Assembly: GCA_010692635.1 (NCBI GenBank)
Contig: JAAHGL010000072.1
Location: 1 to 32,943, forward strand
Reading direction: 5' to 3'
Origin: Symploca sp. SIO2C1
GTDB lineage: Bacteria > Cyanobacteriota > Cyanobacteriia > Cyanobacteriales > Coleofasciculaceae
Length of the DNA stretch: 32,943 nt
Part shown: positions 7,483 through 15,348 of the stretch, in pieces
How the letters are laid out: each line of letters begins with the position of its first letter
Position numbering within the stretch: position 1 is the first letter of the stretch
Notes under the pieces: model-generated
Database searches by the model: none
What the model was told of the DNA's origin: nothing
The model's input: only the letters and a program-made list of their open reading frames with translations
Translations under genes and position numbers: made by a program

Positions 7483-8067
7483 ATGAACACTCCTTCTCAC
7501 TTCCTGATAACTGCTACTTTGGAAAAGAGCTTACCCAAAGTACCAATTATCAAGAGTGCGTTTTTGCTCGGCTCCATTGCTCCTGACTTACCCCTGTGGA
7601 TTTTGTCCCTTGGCGGCATTATTTACTACCACTTCCTCAAAGGCTGGAGTCTTGGAGACACTGCCAGTTATATGTTTGGAGAATTATTTTTCCAAAACCC
7701 CTTTTGGATTAGCTCCCACAACTTCCTCCACTCTCCAGTCATACTCTTGCTAGGACTAAGTTTAGTTTGGTACTTACGCCGCCGCCATAACAGTTTTCCC
7801 ACAGGCTGGTTGCTCTGGTTTCTGCTTGCTTGTTTGTTGCACAGTATCTTAGATATTCTCACCCATGTAGATGATGGTCCTTTGTTATTTTTCCCCTTAG
7901 AGTGGACAATTAGATTTCAGAGTCCAGTCAGCTATTGGGATCATCGCTACTACGGCAAGGAGTTTGGTCTTTTTGAACAAGCATTGAATGTAATATTGTT
8001 AATTTATCTAATTAGTCCCTGGATTTATCGACGTGTCCGTAATTTGATACGTTCATCTAATTCTTAA
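7483..8067 (+). CDS. YdjM-like membrane protein, predicted metal-dependent hydrolase
   Basis: 194 residues with about four membrane helices: residues about 45-63, 88-104, 110-125 and 165-183. The pattern TPSHFL at the N-terminus, FLLGSIAPDLP, SHNFLHSP and LLHSILDILTHVDDGP places conserved His and Asp residues as in the YdjM/LexA-regulated inner-membrane metal-dependent hydrolase family. Substrate and role are unknown. The gene lies between an O-methyltransferase and a sodium symporter, both on plus, but all three are separated by repeat DNA, so co-transcription is uncertain. No Shine-Dalgarno is visible; the ATG comes out of the CTTAATT array. Confidence 0.7.
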   Translation: MNTPSHFLITATLEKSLPKVPIIKSAFLLGSIAPDLPLWILSLGGIIYYHFLKGWSLGDTASYMFGELFFQNPFWISSHNFLHSPVILLLGLSLVWYLRRRHNSFPTGWLLWFLLACLLHSILDILTHVDDGPLLFFPLEWTIRFQSPVSYWDHRYYGKEFGLFEQALNVILLIYLISPWIYRRVRNLIRSSNS

Positions 8068-8070
8068 AGA

Positions 8071-8139
8071 AATTTAGAATTTAGAATTTAGAATTGAAAA
8101 ACAACAAATGAAAAATAACAAACAACAAACAACAAATAA
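8071..8139. repeat. Heptad repeats AATTTAG x3 and AACAAAC-type
   Basis: AATTTAG x3 (8071-8091), then an A-rich run of ACAACAAATG and AACAAAC units that continues to the ATG of the symporter gene at 8140. No ribosome-binding site is visible within it. Confidence 0.8.
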
Positions 8140-9954
8140 ATGCATCCAATTGACTACATTATTGTCATCATCTACCTCATCGGTATAGTAATTTTCGGTG
8201 TTATTCTGCAGCGGAAAGCATCTGAAGGGATAGAGTCTTACTTTTTAGGAAATCGCAGTCTGCCTTGGTGGGTTTTGGGAGCTTCTGGCATGGCGTCCAA
8301 TACTGACCTTGCTGGGACAATGATTATCACTGCCTTAGTCTATGCCTTGGGTACAAAGGGATTATTTATTGAAATCCGAGGTGGCGTTGTCTTAATTATG
8401 GCAATGTTGATGATTTTTATGGGTAAGTGGAACCGACGGGCACAAGTAATGACTTTAGCAGAATGGATGCGCTTGCGGTTCGGTTCAGGTAGAGAAGGAA
8501 ATATTGCCCGGATCATTAGTGCAATTGCCAATATTATGTTTGCCATTGGTACAATGAGTTACTTTGCAGTTGGGGGTGGTAAATTCTTTGGTAACTTTCT
8601 CGGTATTGATGACCGCTATGCCTCCATTTTTCTCATCTTACTAGCTCTAATCTATACAACTTTAAGTGGTTTTTATGGGGTAGTTTGGACAGACGTATTT
8701 CAGGGAATCTTAGTTTTTATTGCCATTATATATATTTGTATTCTAGCTCTACAAACAGCTACGATTCCAGATACTTTCTCCGTTGCTATTCCTGGAACTG
8801 AGCAATTGCAACAATGGACTTTTACCGAGTGGAGTAGTATCTTGCCTCCCATGACAATTGATCTACCAGGAGACTATGCCATCTTCAATTTGTTTGGTGG
8901 GGTCATTTTCTTCTACCTGTTGAAAGAATTTATGGCAGGTTTTGGGGGAGGGGGAGGCTATATGATTCAACGCTACTTTGCCGCTAAAAGCGATCGCGAA
9001 GCTGGCTTGCTTTCCCTGTTCTGGATTTTATTGCTATCATTTCGCTGGCCTCTAGTAACAGCTTTTGCCGTCCTAGGTATTCATTACGGAATTACCACAG
9101 AAGCAATTACTGACCCTGAACTAGTCTTACCTACAGTCATTGCAGCATATGTTCCAATTGGAATTAAAGGACTGCTAGTAGCCTGTTTTATCGCAGCAGC
9201 AATGTCTACTTTTGACTCGATCATCAATGCCAGTGCTGCTTACTGGGTGAAAGATATTTATCAAGCCTACCTTGCTCCTGAAGCTTCCAGTCAACAACTA
9301 GTCTTCCAAAGTCGCTTGGCATCAGTTGTTATTGTTGTTGTAGGATTACTGTTTAGTTTCAATATTACCAATATCAATGACATTTGGGGATGGCTCACCC
9401 TAGGTCTTGGTGCTGGACTATCTGTTCCCCTAGTTTTTAGATGGTATTGGTGGCGCTTTAACGGCTATGGATTTGCTGTTGGTACAGTTGCGGGCATGGT
9501 AGCAGCGATAGTTACTAAGGCAGTTATCTTACCCAACTTAAATCCTAATTTCAACGAATATGGTCTATTCTTGATTCCCAGTGTTTGCTCCTGCCTCGGA
9601 TGTATTCTGGGGACGATTTTCACTGAGCCAACAGATATGGAAGTTATGGATAATTTCTACAAACAGACTAGACCATTTGGTTGGTGGGGAAGAATCCGTA
9701 GCCAACTCCCAACCAATATTCAGGCTAAAATCAAGAATGAGAATCGACGAGACATTCTTTCTACCTTGATAGCAGTTCCCTGGCAGCTAGTCTTATTCCT
9801 GATGGGCATGATGTTAATCATGAAACGTTGGGATAATTTTGGTATCCTACTGCTACTGTTCCTTCTACTTTCCATTGGTTTGTACTTCACCTGGTTTAGG
9901 TATCTTGCCAAAGAGGTAAGAGTAGATGAGTTACTGTTGAACAGTGACAATTAA
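8140..9954 (+). CDS. Sodium:solute symporter family transporter
   Basis: 604 residues with 13-15 hydrophobic helices starting at residue 5 (YIIVIIYLIGIVIFGVIL). Family marks are SYFLGNRSLPWWVLGASGMAS (read at about residues 33-53), LSGFYGVVWTDVFQGILVF, which is the SSF signature region, and AAAMSTFDSIINASAAYWVKDIY, with the conserved Ser/Asp expected near the sodium site. The extended C-terminal part (about 510-604) has two more helices. It imports a small solute with Na+ in the plasma membrane; sugars, amino acids and organic acids are all possible and I cannot choose. It stands alone with its own upstream repeat region. Confidence 0.9.
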   Translation: MHPIDYIIVIIYLIGIVIFGVILQRKASEGIESYFLGNRSLPWWVLGASGMASNTDLAGTMIITALVYALGTKGLFIEIRGGVVLIMAMLMIFMGKWNRRAQVMTLAEWMRLRFGSGREGNIARIISAIANIMFAIGTMSYFAVGGGKFFGNFLGIDDRYASIFLILLALIYTTLSGFYGVVWTDVFQGILVFIAIIYICILALQTATIPDTFSVAIPGTEQLQQWTFTEWSSILPPMTIDLPGDYAIFNLFGGVIFFYLLKEFMAGFGGGGGYMIQRYFAAKSDREAGLLSLFWILLLSFRWPLVTAFAVLGIHYGITTEAITDPELVLPTVIAAYVPIGIKGLLVACFIAAAMSTFDSIINASAAYWVKDIYQAYLAPEASSQQLVFQSRLASVVIVVVGLLFSFNITNINDIWGWLTLGLGAGLSVPLVFRWYWWRFNGYGFAVGTVAGMVAAIVTKAVILPNLNPNFNEYGLFLIPSVCSCLGCILGTIFTEPTDMEVMDNFYKQTRPFGWWGRIRSQLPTNIQAKIKNENRRDILSTLIAVPWQLVLFLMGMMLIMKRWDNFGILLLLFLLLSIGLYFTWFRYLAKEVRVDELLLNSDN

Positions 9955-9975
9955 AGGGGACTAGGAGGCGGATAG

Positions 9976-10032
9976 ATGGGGAAACAAAAAGATACAGAGA
10001 TAACTGTTACTGGTCACCGGATGAGAAGATAG
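9976..10032 (+). CDS. Possible 18-residue leader ORF before psb28
   Basis: A perfect AGGAGG (9963-9968) lies 7 bases before an ATG that opens an 18-codon frame, MGKQKDTEITVTGHRMRR, ending in TAG 33 bases before psb28. The signal is stronger than that of psb28 itself. However, AGGAGG also resembles the GGCAGGA repeats common here, so it may be chance. No homologue is known to me. Confidence 0.25.
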   Translation: MGKQKDTEITVTGHRMRR

Positions 10033-10065
10033 ATTAAGAAACTCTTAAATTTTTGATGGACTGCT

Positions 10066-10404
10066 ATGGCTGAAATTCAGTTTTTTAGAGGTGTTAAAGA
10101 AGAAGTTGTCCCTGATGTGCGCCTCACCCGCTCTCGTAATGGTAGCCAAGGTACTGCAACTTTCTATTTTGACAAGCCTAAGGCTTTCGACGGTACGCAA
10201 AAGGAAAGTATTGAGGGAATGTACATGATCGATGAAGAAGGTGAAATTGTAACAAGGGACGTAAAGGGTAAATTTGTCAATGGCCAGCCAGAAGCGCTAG
10301 AAGTAATGCATTTCATGAAATCCGCTGAGGCATGGGAGCGTTTCATGCGCTTTATGAAGCGATATGCGGAAGCTAATGATCTAGGATTCAGTAAGTCAGA
10401 GTAG
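10066..10404 (+). CDS. psb28: Photosystem II assembly protein Psb28
   Basis: 112 residues, the normal length. Recognisable segments are [23 protein letters not shown] (residues 1-23), [32 protein letters not shown] and the C-terminal [20 protein letters not shown]. Psb28 binds assembly intermediates of photosystem II near CP47 and cytochrome b559 on the cytoplasmic side and protects them from damage. It is soluble with no signal peptide. It stands as a single gene with its own upstream region. Confidence 0.97.
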   Translation: MAEIQFFRGVKEEVVPDVRLTRSRNGSQGTATFYFDKPKAFDGTQKESIEGMYMIDEEGEIVTRDVKGKFVNGQPEALEVMHFMKSAEAWERFMRFMKRYAEANDLGFSKSE

Positions 10405-10443
10405 AGCACTTTCAATAAGAGGCAGGGGAATGGGAGGGATAGT

Positions 10444-10592
10444 AATACTGCTGGGATAAGCACTATTATCTCTTCCTCAGCTCCTCAGCTCCCCCTGCTT
10501 GTCTAAGTGCAGTGCGGCAGAAATAACCCACCAGGAAAGAGATCGATAGAATCCTTACTCTATAAGCATTCTTAATTCTTAATTCTTAATTC
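10444..10592. repeat. Mixed repeat block between psb28 and moaB
   Basis: Holds AATACTGCTGGGATAAGC (10444-10461), which recurs with one change at 28514-28531, then a 9-nt CAGCTCCCC-type run (10472-10498) and CTTAATT heptads (10570-10592). No coding capacity is evident. Confidence 0.6.
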
Positions 10593-10636
10593 TGCGGAGC
10601 GGTACTAAATTTCTTCTTGCCTGATTAAAGCAAAAT

Positions 10637-11140
10637 ATGTCTCACCTACCTCACCCTGACCAAAAGCAGATAACAGTCAATTGTGCTGTTATTACTGTAA
10701 GTGATACGCGATCGCTTGAAACAGACCGTAGTGGTAAGCTGATTAAGGAATTACTCCTCAATGCTGGTCATGCTGTTGTTTTTTATCAGATTCTCAAGGA
10801 TGAACCAACTCAGATTCAGTTACAGTTGGAAACCTTAGGAGAGCAAACAGAACTTGATGGTGTAATTTTCAATGGTGGCACTGGCATTGCACCACGAGAT
10901 ACCACCTACGACGCTCTGGAAAAATTGTTAGAAAAGACTTTGCCAGGATTTGGTGAGGTGTTTCGTTGGCTCAGTTATCAAGAAATTGGCTCACGAGCCA
11001 TTGCTTCCCGAGCGGTTGCTGGTGTCTATAGGCAGAAACTAGTTTTTTCCATTCCTGGTTCTTCTGGTGCGGTTAAACTCGCTCTAGAAAAGTTGATTTT
11101 ACCAGAACTAGTTCATCTGGTGAATCAACTGCATCAATAA
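10637..11140 (+). CDS. moaB: Molybdenum cofactor biosynthesis protein MoaB
   Basis: 167 residues, the MoaB/MogA fold. Motifs: AVITVSDTRSLETDRSGKLI at residues 18-37, DGVIFNGGTGIAPRD with the GGTG molybdopterin-binding loop, and FSIPGSSGAVKLALEKLILPEL near the end. The protein belongs to the group that adenylylates or otherwise handles molybdopterin before molybdate insertion. No other moa/moe gene is in the window. The MITE at 11143 begins 2 bases after its stop codon, so it is at the very edge of an insertion. Confidence 0.95.
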   Translation: MSHLPHPDQKQITVNCAVITVSDTRSLETDRSGKLIKELLLNAGHAVVFYQILKDEPTQIQLQLETLGEQTELDGVIFNGGTGIAPRDTTYDALEKLLEKTLPGFGEVFRWLSYQEIGSRAIASRAVAGVYRQKLVFSIPGSSGAVKLALEKLILPELVHLVNQLHQ

Positions 11141-11142
11141 AT

Positions 11143-11318
11143 AGGGCTTGCTGTATAAGTCTGGAAGCTCTGCTAGAAAAGGCTTTCAATCATTTTTTTC
11201 GAGCCCAAGTGCAAGGAAATGGTATCTTTTAGTTCAAAAACCTTGCACCGCAAGTGGAAAATCCCTAAAACCTAACACCTATGGCAACCCTAAAATTACG
11301 ACTTATTCAGCAAACCCT
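11143..11318. mobile_element. Complete 176-bp MITE with TA target duplication
   Basis: Left end AGGGCTTGCTGTATAAGT and right end whose reverse complement is AGGGTTTGCTGAATAAGT, with two differences in 18 bases. It is flanked as TA|GGG...CCC|TA. It contains subterminal blocks shared with 5741-5880 and with 1-151 (GGGATTTTCCACTTGCGG, GTGCAAGG). No reading frame for a transposase exists, so it must have been mobilised in trans. This is the only copy in the window with both ends. Confidence 0.75.
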
Positions 11319-11320
11319 AT

Positions 11321-11452
11321 GTAGGGGCGGGTTCGCCCGAAATTTGGCAACCAGACGATAATTTATCTAAACCCGCCCTACCAGCATTACCGGGTCGGGT
11401 TTAGCAGATTGATTTGTCAATGTACTTACCGGATTGGTGAACCCGCCCCTAC
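11321..11452. repeat. GTAGGGGCGGGTT inverted-repeat element
   Basis: Left end GTAGGGGCGGGTTC (11321-11334) and right end GAACCCGCCCCTAC (11439-11452) form a perfect 14-bp inverted repeat. Inside is a second inverted repeat (AAACCCGCCC...GGTCGGGTTT type, about 11368-11403). The transcript or single strand could fold into a cruciform. It lies between two ends of the TA-type MITE. Confidence 0.75.
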
Positions 11453-11474
11453 AGGATAATAATTTACCAATATT

Positions 11475-11493
11475 GACTTATTCAGCAAACCCT
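11475..11493 (-). repeat. Solo TA-type MITE end
   Basis: GACTTATTCAGCAAACCCT followed by A, the same right end and TA junction as at 11318. It lies 175 bases past the first right end, leaving the GTAGGGGCGGGTT element enclosed. Confidence 0.65.
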
Positions 11494-11563
11494 AAATATC
11501 AAAGTGCGATATGCTTGCAGAGCTTGCTTGCGTGAGCGCACATCTCGTCATAGATCTCAAATC

Positions 11564-14500
11564 TCAACCCAATTCCACCATCATCTGTTGAACTTGAGCA
11601 GCAACTAAGTGATCCGAATCATTCTCCATCATGGGCAACAACTCCCTACAGGAACGAGGTGAAGCCTCTTTCAGGTAAGACAAAACTGCTTCCCTGACAA
11701 AACTGGTAGGATGACGCAGACACACTAGTGTGGCTTCCGGTGTCAAAGAATACCTTTGAGCCCTTGCCAGGTGAAAACAACAGGCTAAAGACCAGTCTGA
11801 GAGAAAATGGCGCAACTCGATTAACCGACGCAAGCGATCGCTAGGACTCATCGGTTGATAAGGTACTAACTCTACCAAACAAGCGAGTTTTTCTGCAGTG
11901 GTACGCCGGTCCAAAATTCCTAAAAAAGCTCTTTTTTGAGGAATATCAACGGTATTATCCAAAATTTCCAAACCCATTGCCCGATTTGACCTTGATCCCG
12001 ACTCCAGGTTAAACACTGCTGCTTGCATCGCACTCAAGGGATAAAGGAACTTCATCAGCAAAAAACATCGCTCGATCACATCCTCTTGCAAATCGGTTAG
12101 AGATCGTCGCAATAAATCTGCCTCTTCCCCAATAACCTCCTCCGTTGTAAAATCCAAAACTGCGGCATAAACCTGACCTAACAACAGTAATTCTTGCTCG
12201 ATTAAAGTTTCGACTCCACTACGACCTAATTGGTCGAGTACAGCTTCAATTCCTGCTTCGTTAGGCAGTTTAATCAAAATACGCAGAAGATTGCGCCGCC
12301 TCCTACCCCAACTCGTCATTAACTGTTGCACCAGCTTATTCAGAGATTCTGGCGTCCCAATTTCCCCTAAAGCAGTCCAAGCTTGTAACCTCACTAAATC
12401 TGGTTTATGGATATCTTCTGCCAAATCTACCAATAATGTAATCGCTTCATTACCCAAACTCACCAAGGCAGCTCTGGCTGCATCACGAGTGGATTTGTAG
12501 TAAATTCCTCTTACCAAGGAAGGATAGTACTCTTGCAACCGGGTTGAGGCAATGACATCGAGTAAAGCGCAACGTACTCTCAAAGAATCATCTTGCAACA
12601 GATCAGGAATATAAAGCCGCAGTGCTTGCAAATAGTCTGCTTCTCCTAATGCTTGAGTACCGATTACCCGTTCTCTCTCCCACTTTGAGGTGAGCATTCG
12701 CCGCAGAATATTAGTTGCCTCTGCCTTCTCTGTGGATGTTCCTAGACGCAAAATTAAGGCTGCAGCTGTGCCTCTTACCATAGGATCAACAGCAGCATTT
12801 AAATAAGGTTTAACATTGGTAATATCCAGTTCTGGCTGGCTCAGCCAGATATACCGGAGTGCTAACGCCAAAACTTCTGGTGGTGGTTGTTGTTCAATTA
12901 GTATGCTGACATCATTCCGATAAGCTGGTTTGGGATCCTCCAGCATTACCTCTAGACTTTTACACTGCAAAGCATGAGATAGTCTAGGTAGAAGAGGAGC
13001 AAGTACATCACCTACATTCTCTGAATCAATTTGAGCCAATAGTTCAATGCAAGAGCTTTTATCAGCTTCAGTACCAGGTTTTTCTAGAGCTTCGATCACT
13101 GTTCGCTTGAGGGCTCGTAAGGCTACATCAGAAAAACCCAAACGTCCTTCTTGCTCTGCACTCTCAACTAACAAGTTCACATAACTCGAGCGCATTAACC
13201 AAGCACTCAGCAACCAGATGAGGGAGAACACTACAATAGCAAAGATAAATGCCCAGGTTTGCCATTGCTCCAATACTACTTCTGACTCTGTTGGCAGTGC
13301 CCAATGGATCAAAGCAATAATTGCTAGGATAGCAAGACCTGTGATGCCGCTGGTTACTGGTTGAGCAATAGCCTGCACATTAGTTTGGATGGAGCTGCGT
13401 ATCCTTTCTGGTAGGGGTTGGAAAACGATAGGTTCAATACCAGCGATTATGGTGTAGCGTAAGATTTCGTCGATAAACCTGAGCAAAATCAGACCAATAA
13501 AAAACCCAGTAATCCACTCAGGGAAAGCAACGAGCTTAACGATGAGCGTCCGGAGAGAGTCTAGCAAGCCAAAGAGGGTGATGGAGCCTAGAATCGATAA
13601 GGAGGCAGGCAGCAACATGGCAGCACCAAAAACCCCCAGCTTATTAATGACACGACTGGAGATAAATAATTGGGTAACTAGTTCAAATAACCCAACAAAC
13701 CCGCTGAATAACCCTAAGAAACCAGCAATCTCCGAAGCATCTAGTTTTGCTTCTAATTGACCAAGATACTGGAATTCAATTAGAAGAAGTAGCGCTTGTG
13801 CCAGGATAAAAAAGGCAAATAGAGGAACTATATAACGTTGCAGTGAATTACTAGTGCGGCGAGATTTAAATTCTTGCTCCGTATCTTCCCACTGTCTTGT
13901 CGGTGCGTCGGGAAAAGCTTGCTGATAGCGCTTACATACATAAAATAAGGTGCCTGCACCCACCAGCATCACTATTGCAGCAGTAACCAGTACATTTTCC
14001 AGTCCAAAAACCAGTAATAATAGTGGTAAGGAGAAGCCTGATAAGACATCAGCAACTAACAAACCACTGGAAATTAGGGGATAGGTGCGTTTAATTTCCC
14101 GGATGTTGAAGAGTTGATTAGCAGCAACCTGACAGTTAAGGTCATTGAGAACGTCTACTGCATCCATCCAGAGACGTAATAAGAAAACAGATAATAAAGC
14201 GATCGCTCCGTCTAAATAATCAATCTCCAAGCCAAAGCGAAATATCAATAGGGGGAATGCCGTCAGTAGAGCAATTACCACCAAGACAGTTCTCAAGGGT
14301 AAAATGCGCTGTAACCAGGAATACAATACCCCTAAACCAGAACACATTAGGGCACTGGCGATGTAAATCCATGGCAACCACTCGACACCGTACTTATCTA
14401 AGAAAAGTGCGGTTGCACACTGTTCAAACCAAAGCAATCCTACTGAGGTAGTGGTGTAGGACACAAACATTAGTAATGTTCGTTTACCTTCTTCTGGTCG

Positions 14501-14569
14501 CAGATTCACCCACTGTAGGATTTTCCGTACCCAGTTACCCTGAACGCGAGCACGAGTTTGAAGTTTCAT
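11564..14569 (-). CDS. NTT/MFS-like transporter fused to a HEAT-repeat domain
   Basis: 1001 residues in two halves. Residues about 30-460 contain roughly 11-12 membrane helices; segments such as LLSVFLLRLWMDAVDVLN (125-142), RFIDEILRYTIIAGIEPIVF (364-383) and the PLPERIRSS loop (386-394) recall the ATP/ADP translocase (NTT) and MFS-like families. Residues about 480-1001 are helical HEAT/ARM repeats, for example LRVRCALLDVIAS, VRLQAWTALGEIGTPESL and the last unit FVREAVLSYLKEASP. The HEAT half should lie in the cytoplasm and bind a partner protein or sense a signal. The substrate is unknown. It is 54 bases after infC with a hairpin between. Full length, no break seen. Confidence 0.8.
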   Translation of the reverse strand: MKLQTRARVQGNWVRKILQWVNLRPEEGKRTLLMFVSYTTTSVGLLWFEQCATALFLDKYGVEWLPWIYIASALMCSGLGVLYSWLQRILPLRTVLVVIALLTAFPLLIFRFGLEIDYLDGAIALLSVFLLRLWMDAVDVLNDLNCQVAANQLFNIREIKRTYPLISSGLLVADVLSGFSLPLLLLVFGLENVLVTAAIVMLVGAGTLFYVCKRYQQAFPDAPTRQWEDTEQEFKSRRTSNSLQRYIVPLFAFFILAQALLLLIEFQYLGQLEAKLDASEIAGFLGLFSGFVGLFELVTQLFISSRVINKLGVFGAAMLLPASLSILGSITLFGLLDSLRTLIVKLVAFPEWITGFFIGLILLRFIDEILRYTIIAGIEPIVFQPLPERIRSSIQTNVQAIAQPVTSGITGLAILAIIALIHWALPTESEVVLEQWQTWAFIFAIVVFSLIWLLSAWLMRSSYVNLLVESAEQEGRLGFSDVALRALKRTVIEALEKPGTEADKSSCIELLAQIDSENVGDVLAPLLPRLSHALQCKSLEVMLEDPKPAYRNDVSILIEQQPPPEVLALALRYIWLSQPELDITNVKPYLNAAVDPMVRGTAAALILRLGTSTEKAEATNILRRMLTSKWERERVIGTQALGEADYLQALRLYIPDLLQDDSLRVRCALLDVIASTRLQEYYPSLVRGIYYKSTRDAARAALVSLGNEAITLLVDLAEDIHKPDLVRLQAWTALGEIGTPESLNKLVQQLMTSWGRRRRNLLRILIKLPNEAGIEAVLDQLGRSGVETLIEQELLLLGQVYAAVLDFTTEEVIGEEADLLRRSLTDLQEDVIERCFLLMKFLYPLSAMQAAVFNLESGSRSNRAMGLEILDNTVDIPQKRAFLGILDRRTTAEKLACLVELVPYQPMSPSDRLRRLIELRHFLSDWSLACCFHLARAQRYSLTPEATLVCLRHPTSFVREAVLSYLKEASPRSCRELLPMMENDSDHLVAAQVQQMMVELG

Positions 14570-14571
14570 GG

Positions 14572-14607
14572 AAAAAATGGGTTAGAAACCCCGTCCTAGA
14601 AGGACGG
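14572..14607 (-). terminator. Probable terminator after infC
   Basis: On the minus strand a 7-bp hairpin CCGTCCT-TCT-AGGACGG is followed by GGGTT-TCT-AACCC and then ATTTTTT. Two stacked stems ending in a T-run fit a rho-independent stop for infC just before the transporter start codon at 14569. The CCGTCCTAGAAGGACGG hairpin also resembles the subterminal hairpins of IS200/IS605 elements, so a transposon remnant is an alternative. Confidence 0.45.
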
Positions 14608-14623
14608 CTGTACATGGTTAAAG

Positions 14624-15151
14624 TTATTTTTTAGGAGAGAGCAACATCATCATATTGCGACCTTCTCGTTTTGGGGCTTGTTGAATTTCTGCTACTTCCT
14701 CCAAGTCCTTCGCCATACGCTTTAGCAAGTCCAAAGCCAAGTTACTATGTTGAATTTCCCTACCTCGGAAGGTAATTGTGGCTTTCACCTTATCTCCCGA
14801 TTTGAGAAAACGCTGGGCATTATTGACGCGCACTTGGTAATCATGGTCTTCAATTTTGTAGCGCATCTTCACTTCTTTGACATCTGCCGTGTGCTGCTTT
14901 TTCCTTGCTTCACGGGCTTTCTTCTCCTGTTCAAATTTGTACTTGCCGTAGTCCATGATGCGACACACCGGCGGATCTGCCTTGTCACTTACCAGGACTA
15001 GATCCAACCCTTTTTCCTCAGCCATACGCAAAGCGTCTTGAGGCGAGAGTATCCCAAGTTGCTCCCCATCGATACCGATGGCTCGAATCTTGGGAAACCT
15101 GATTCTTTCATTAATTTGGGGTAGATCCCGTTGGCGTCTTTTATCAATCAC
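14624..15151 (-). CDS. infC: Translation initiation factor IF-3
   Basis: 175 residues from a GTG. The N-domain has [19 protein letters not shown] (residues 8-26) and [20 protein letters not shown], followed by the basic linker [20 protein letters not shown]. The C-domain has [17 protein letters not shown] and ends with [11 protein letters not shown]-3 binds the 30S subunit and controls start-codon choice. No in-frame ATG exists near the start: the frame upstream reads ATT AAT CAA ACG CCT GTG ATT. Cyanobacterial IF-3 often begins MPVI, and here that Met codon is ACG. Initiation could be at GTG 15151, or at ATT (15148 or 15166), since AUU is the regulated start in E. coli infC. No clear Shine-Dalgarno decides. 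Confidence 0.95.
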   Translation of the reverse strand: MIDKRRQRDLPQINERIRFPKIRAIGIDGEQLGILSPQDALRMAEEKGLDLVLVSDKADPPVCRIMDYGKYKFEQEKKAREARKKQHTADVKEVKMRYKIEDHDYQVRVNNAQRFLKSGDKVKATITFRGREIQHSNLALDLLKRMAKDLEEVAEIQQAPKREGRNMMMLLSPKK

Positions 15152-15280
15152 AGGCGTTTGATTAATCTTCAGTATCGATAGGTTGATCAGCGGTAGACTT
15201 ACTATTTACTTGCTATTTTACTTAGTCTTTTCGGGTTTGTTGCTTTAAGTTGTTAACTTTACTGCCAAAATAGCTGCTAA

Positions 15281-15308
15281 TTGGGCAATGTCAGGAAAAG
15301 ATTACAAT
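15281..15308 (+). promoter_or_regulatory. Possible sigma-70-type promoter for the hydrolase gene
   Basis: TTGGGC (15281-15286), 16-base spacer, TACAAT (15303-15308), placing a start near 15315 and a leader of about 34 bases before the GTG at 15349. It lies in the divergent gap with infC. Match is imperfect at both hexamers. Confidence 0.3.
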
Positions 15309-15348
15309 AGGAGATAATTTGTAAAAGTTTTTGAAGTTGAGGCTTTTC

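Noticed and set aside
14591-14607. IS200/IS605 end at the infC-transporter gap
   Set aside because: Only a single hairpin is seen, with no transposase or second end; a terminator explains it as well.
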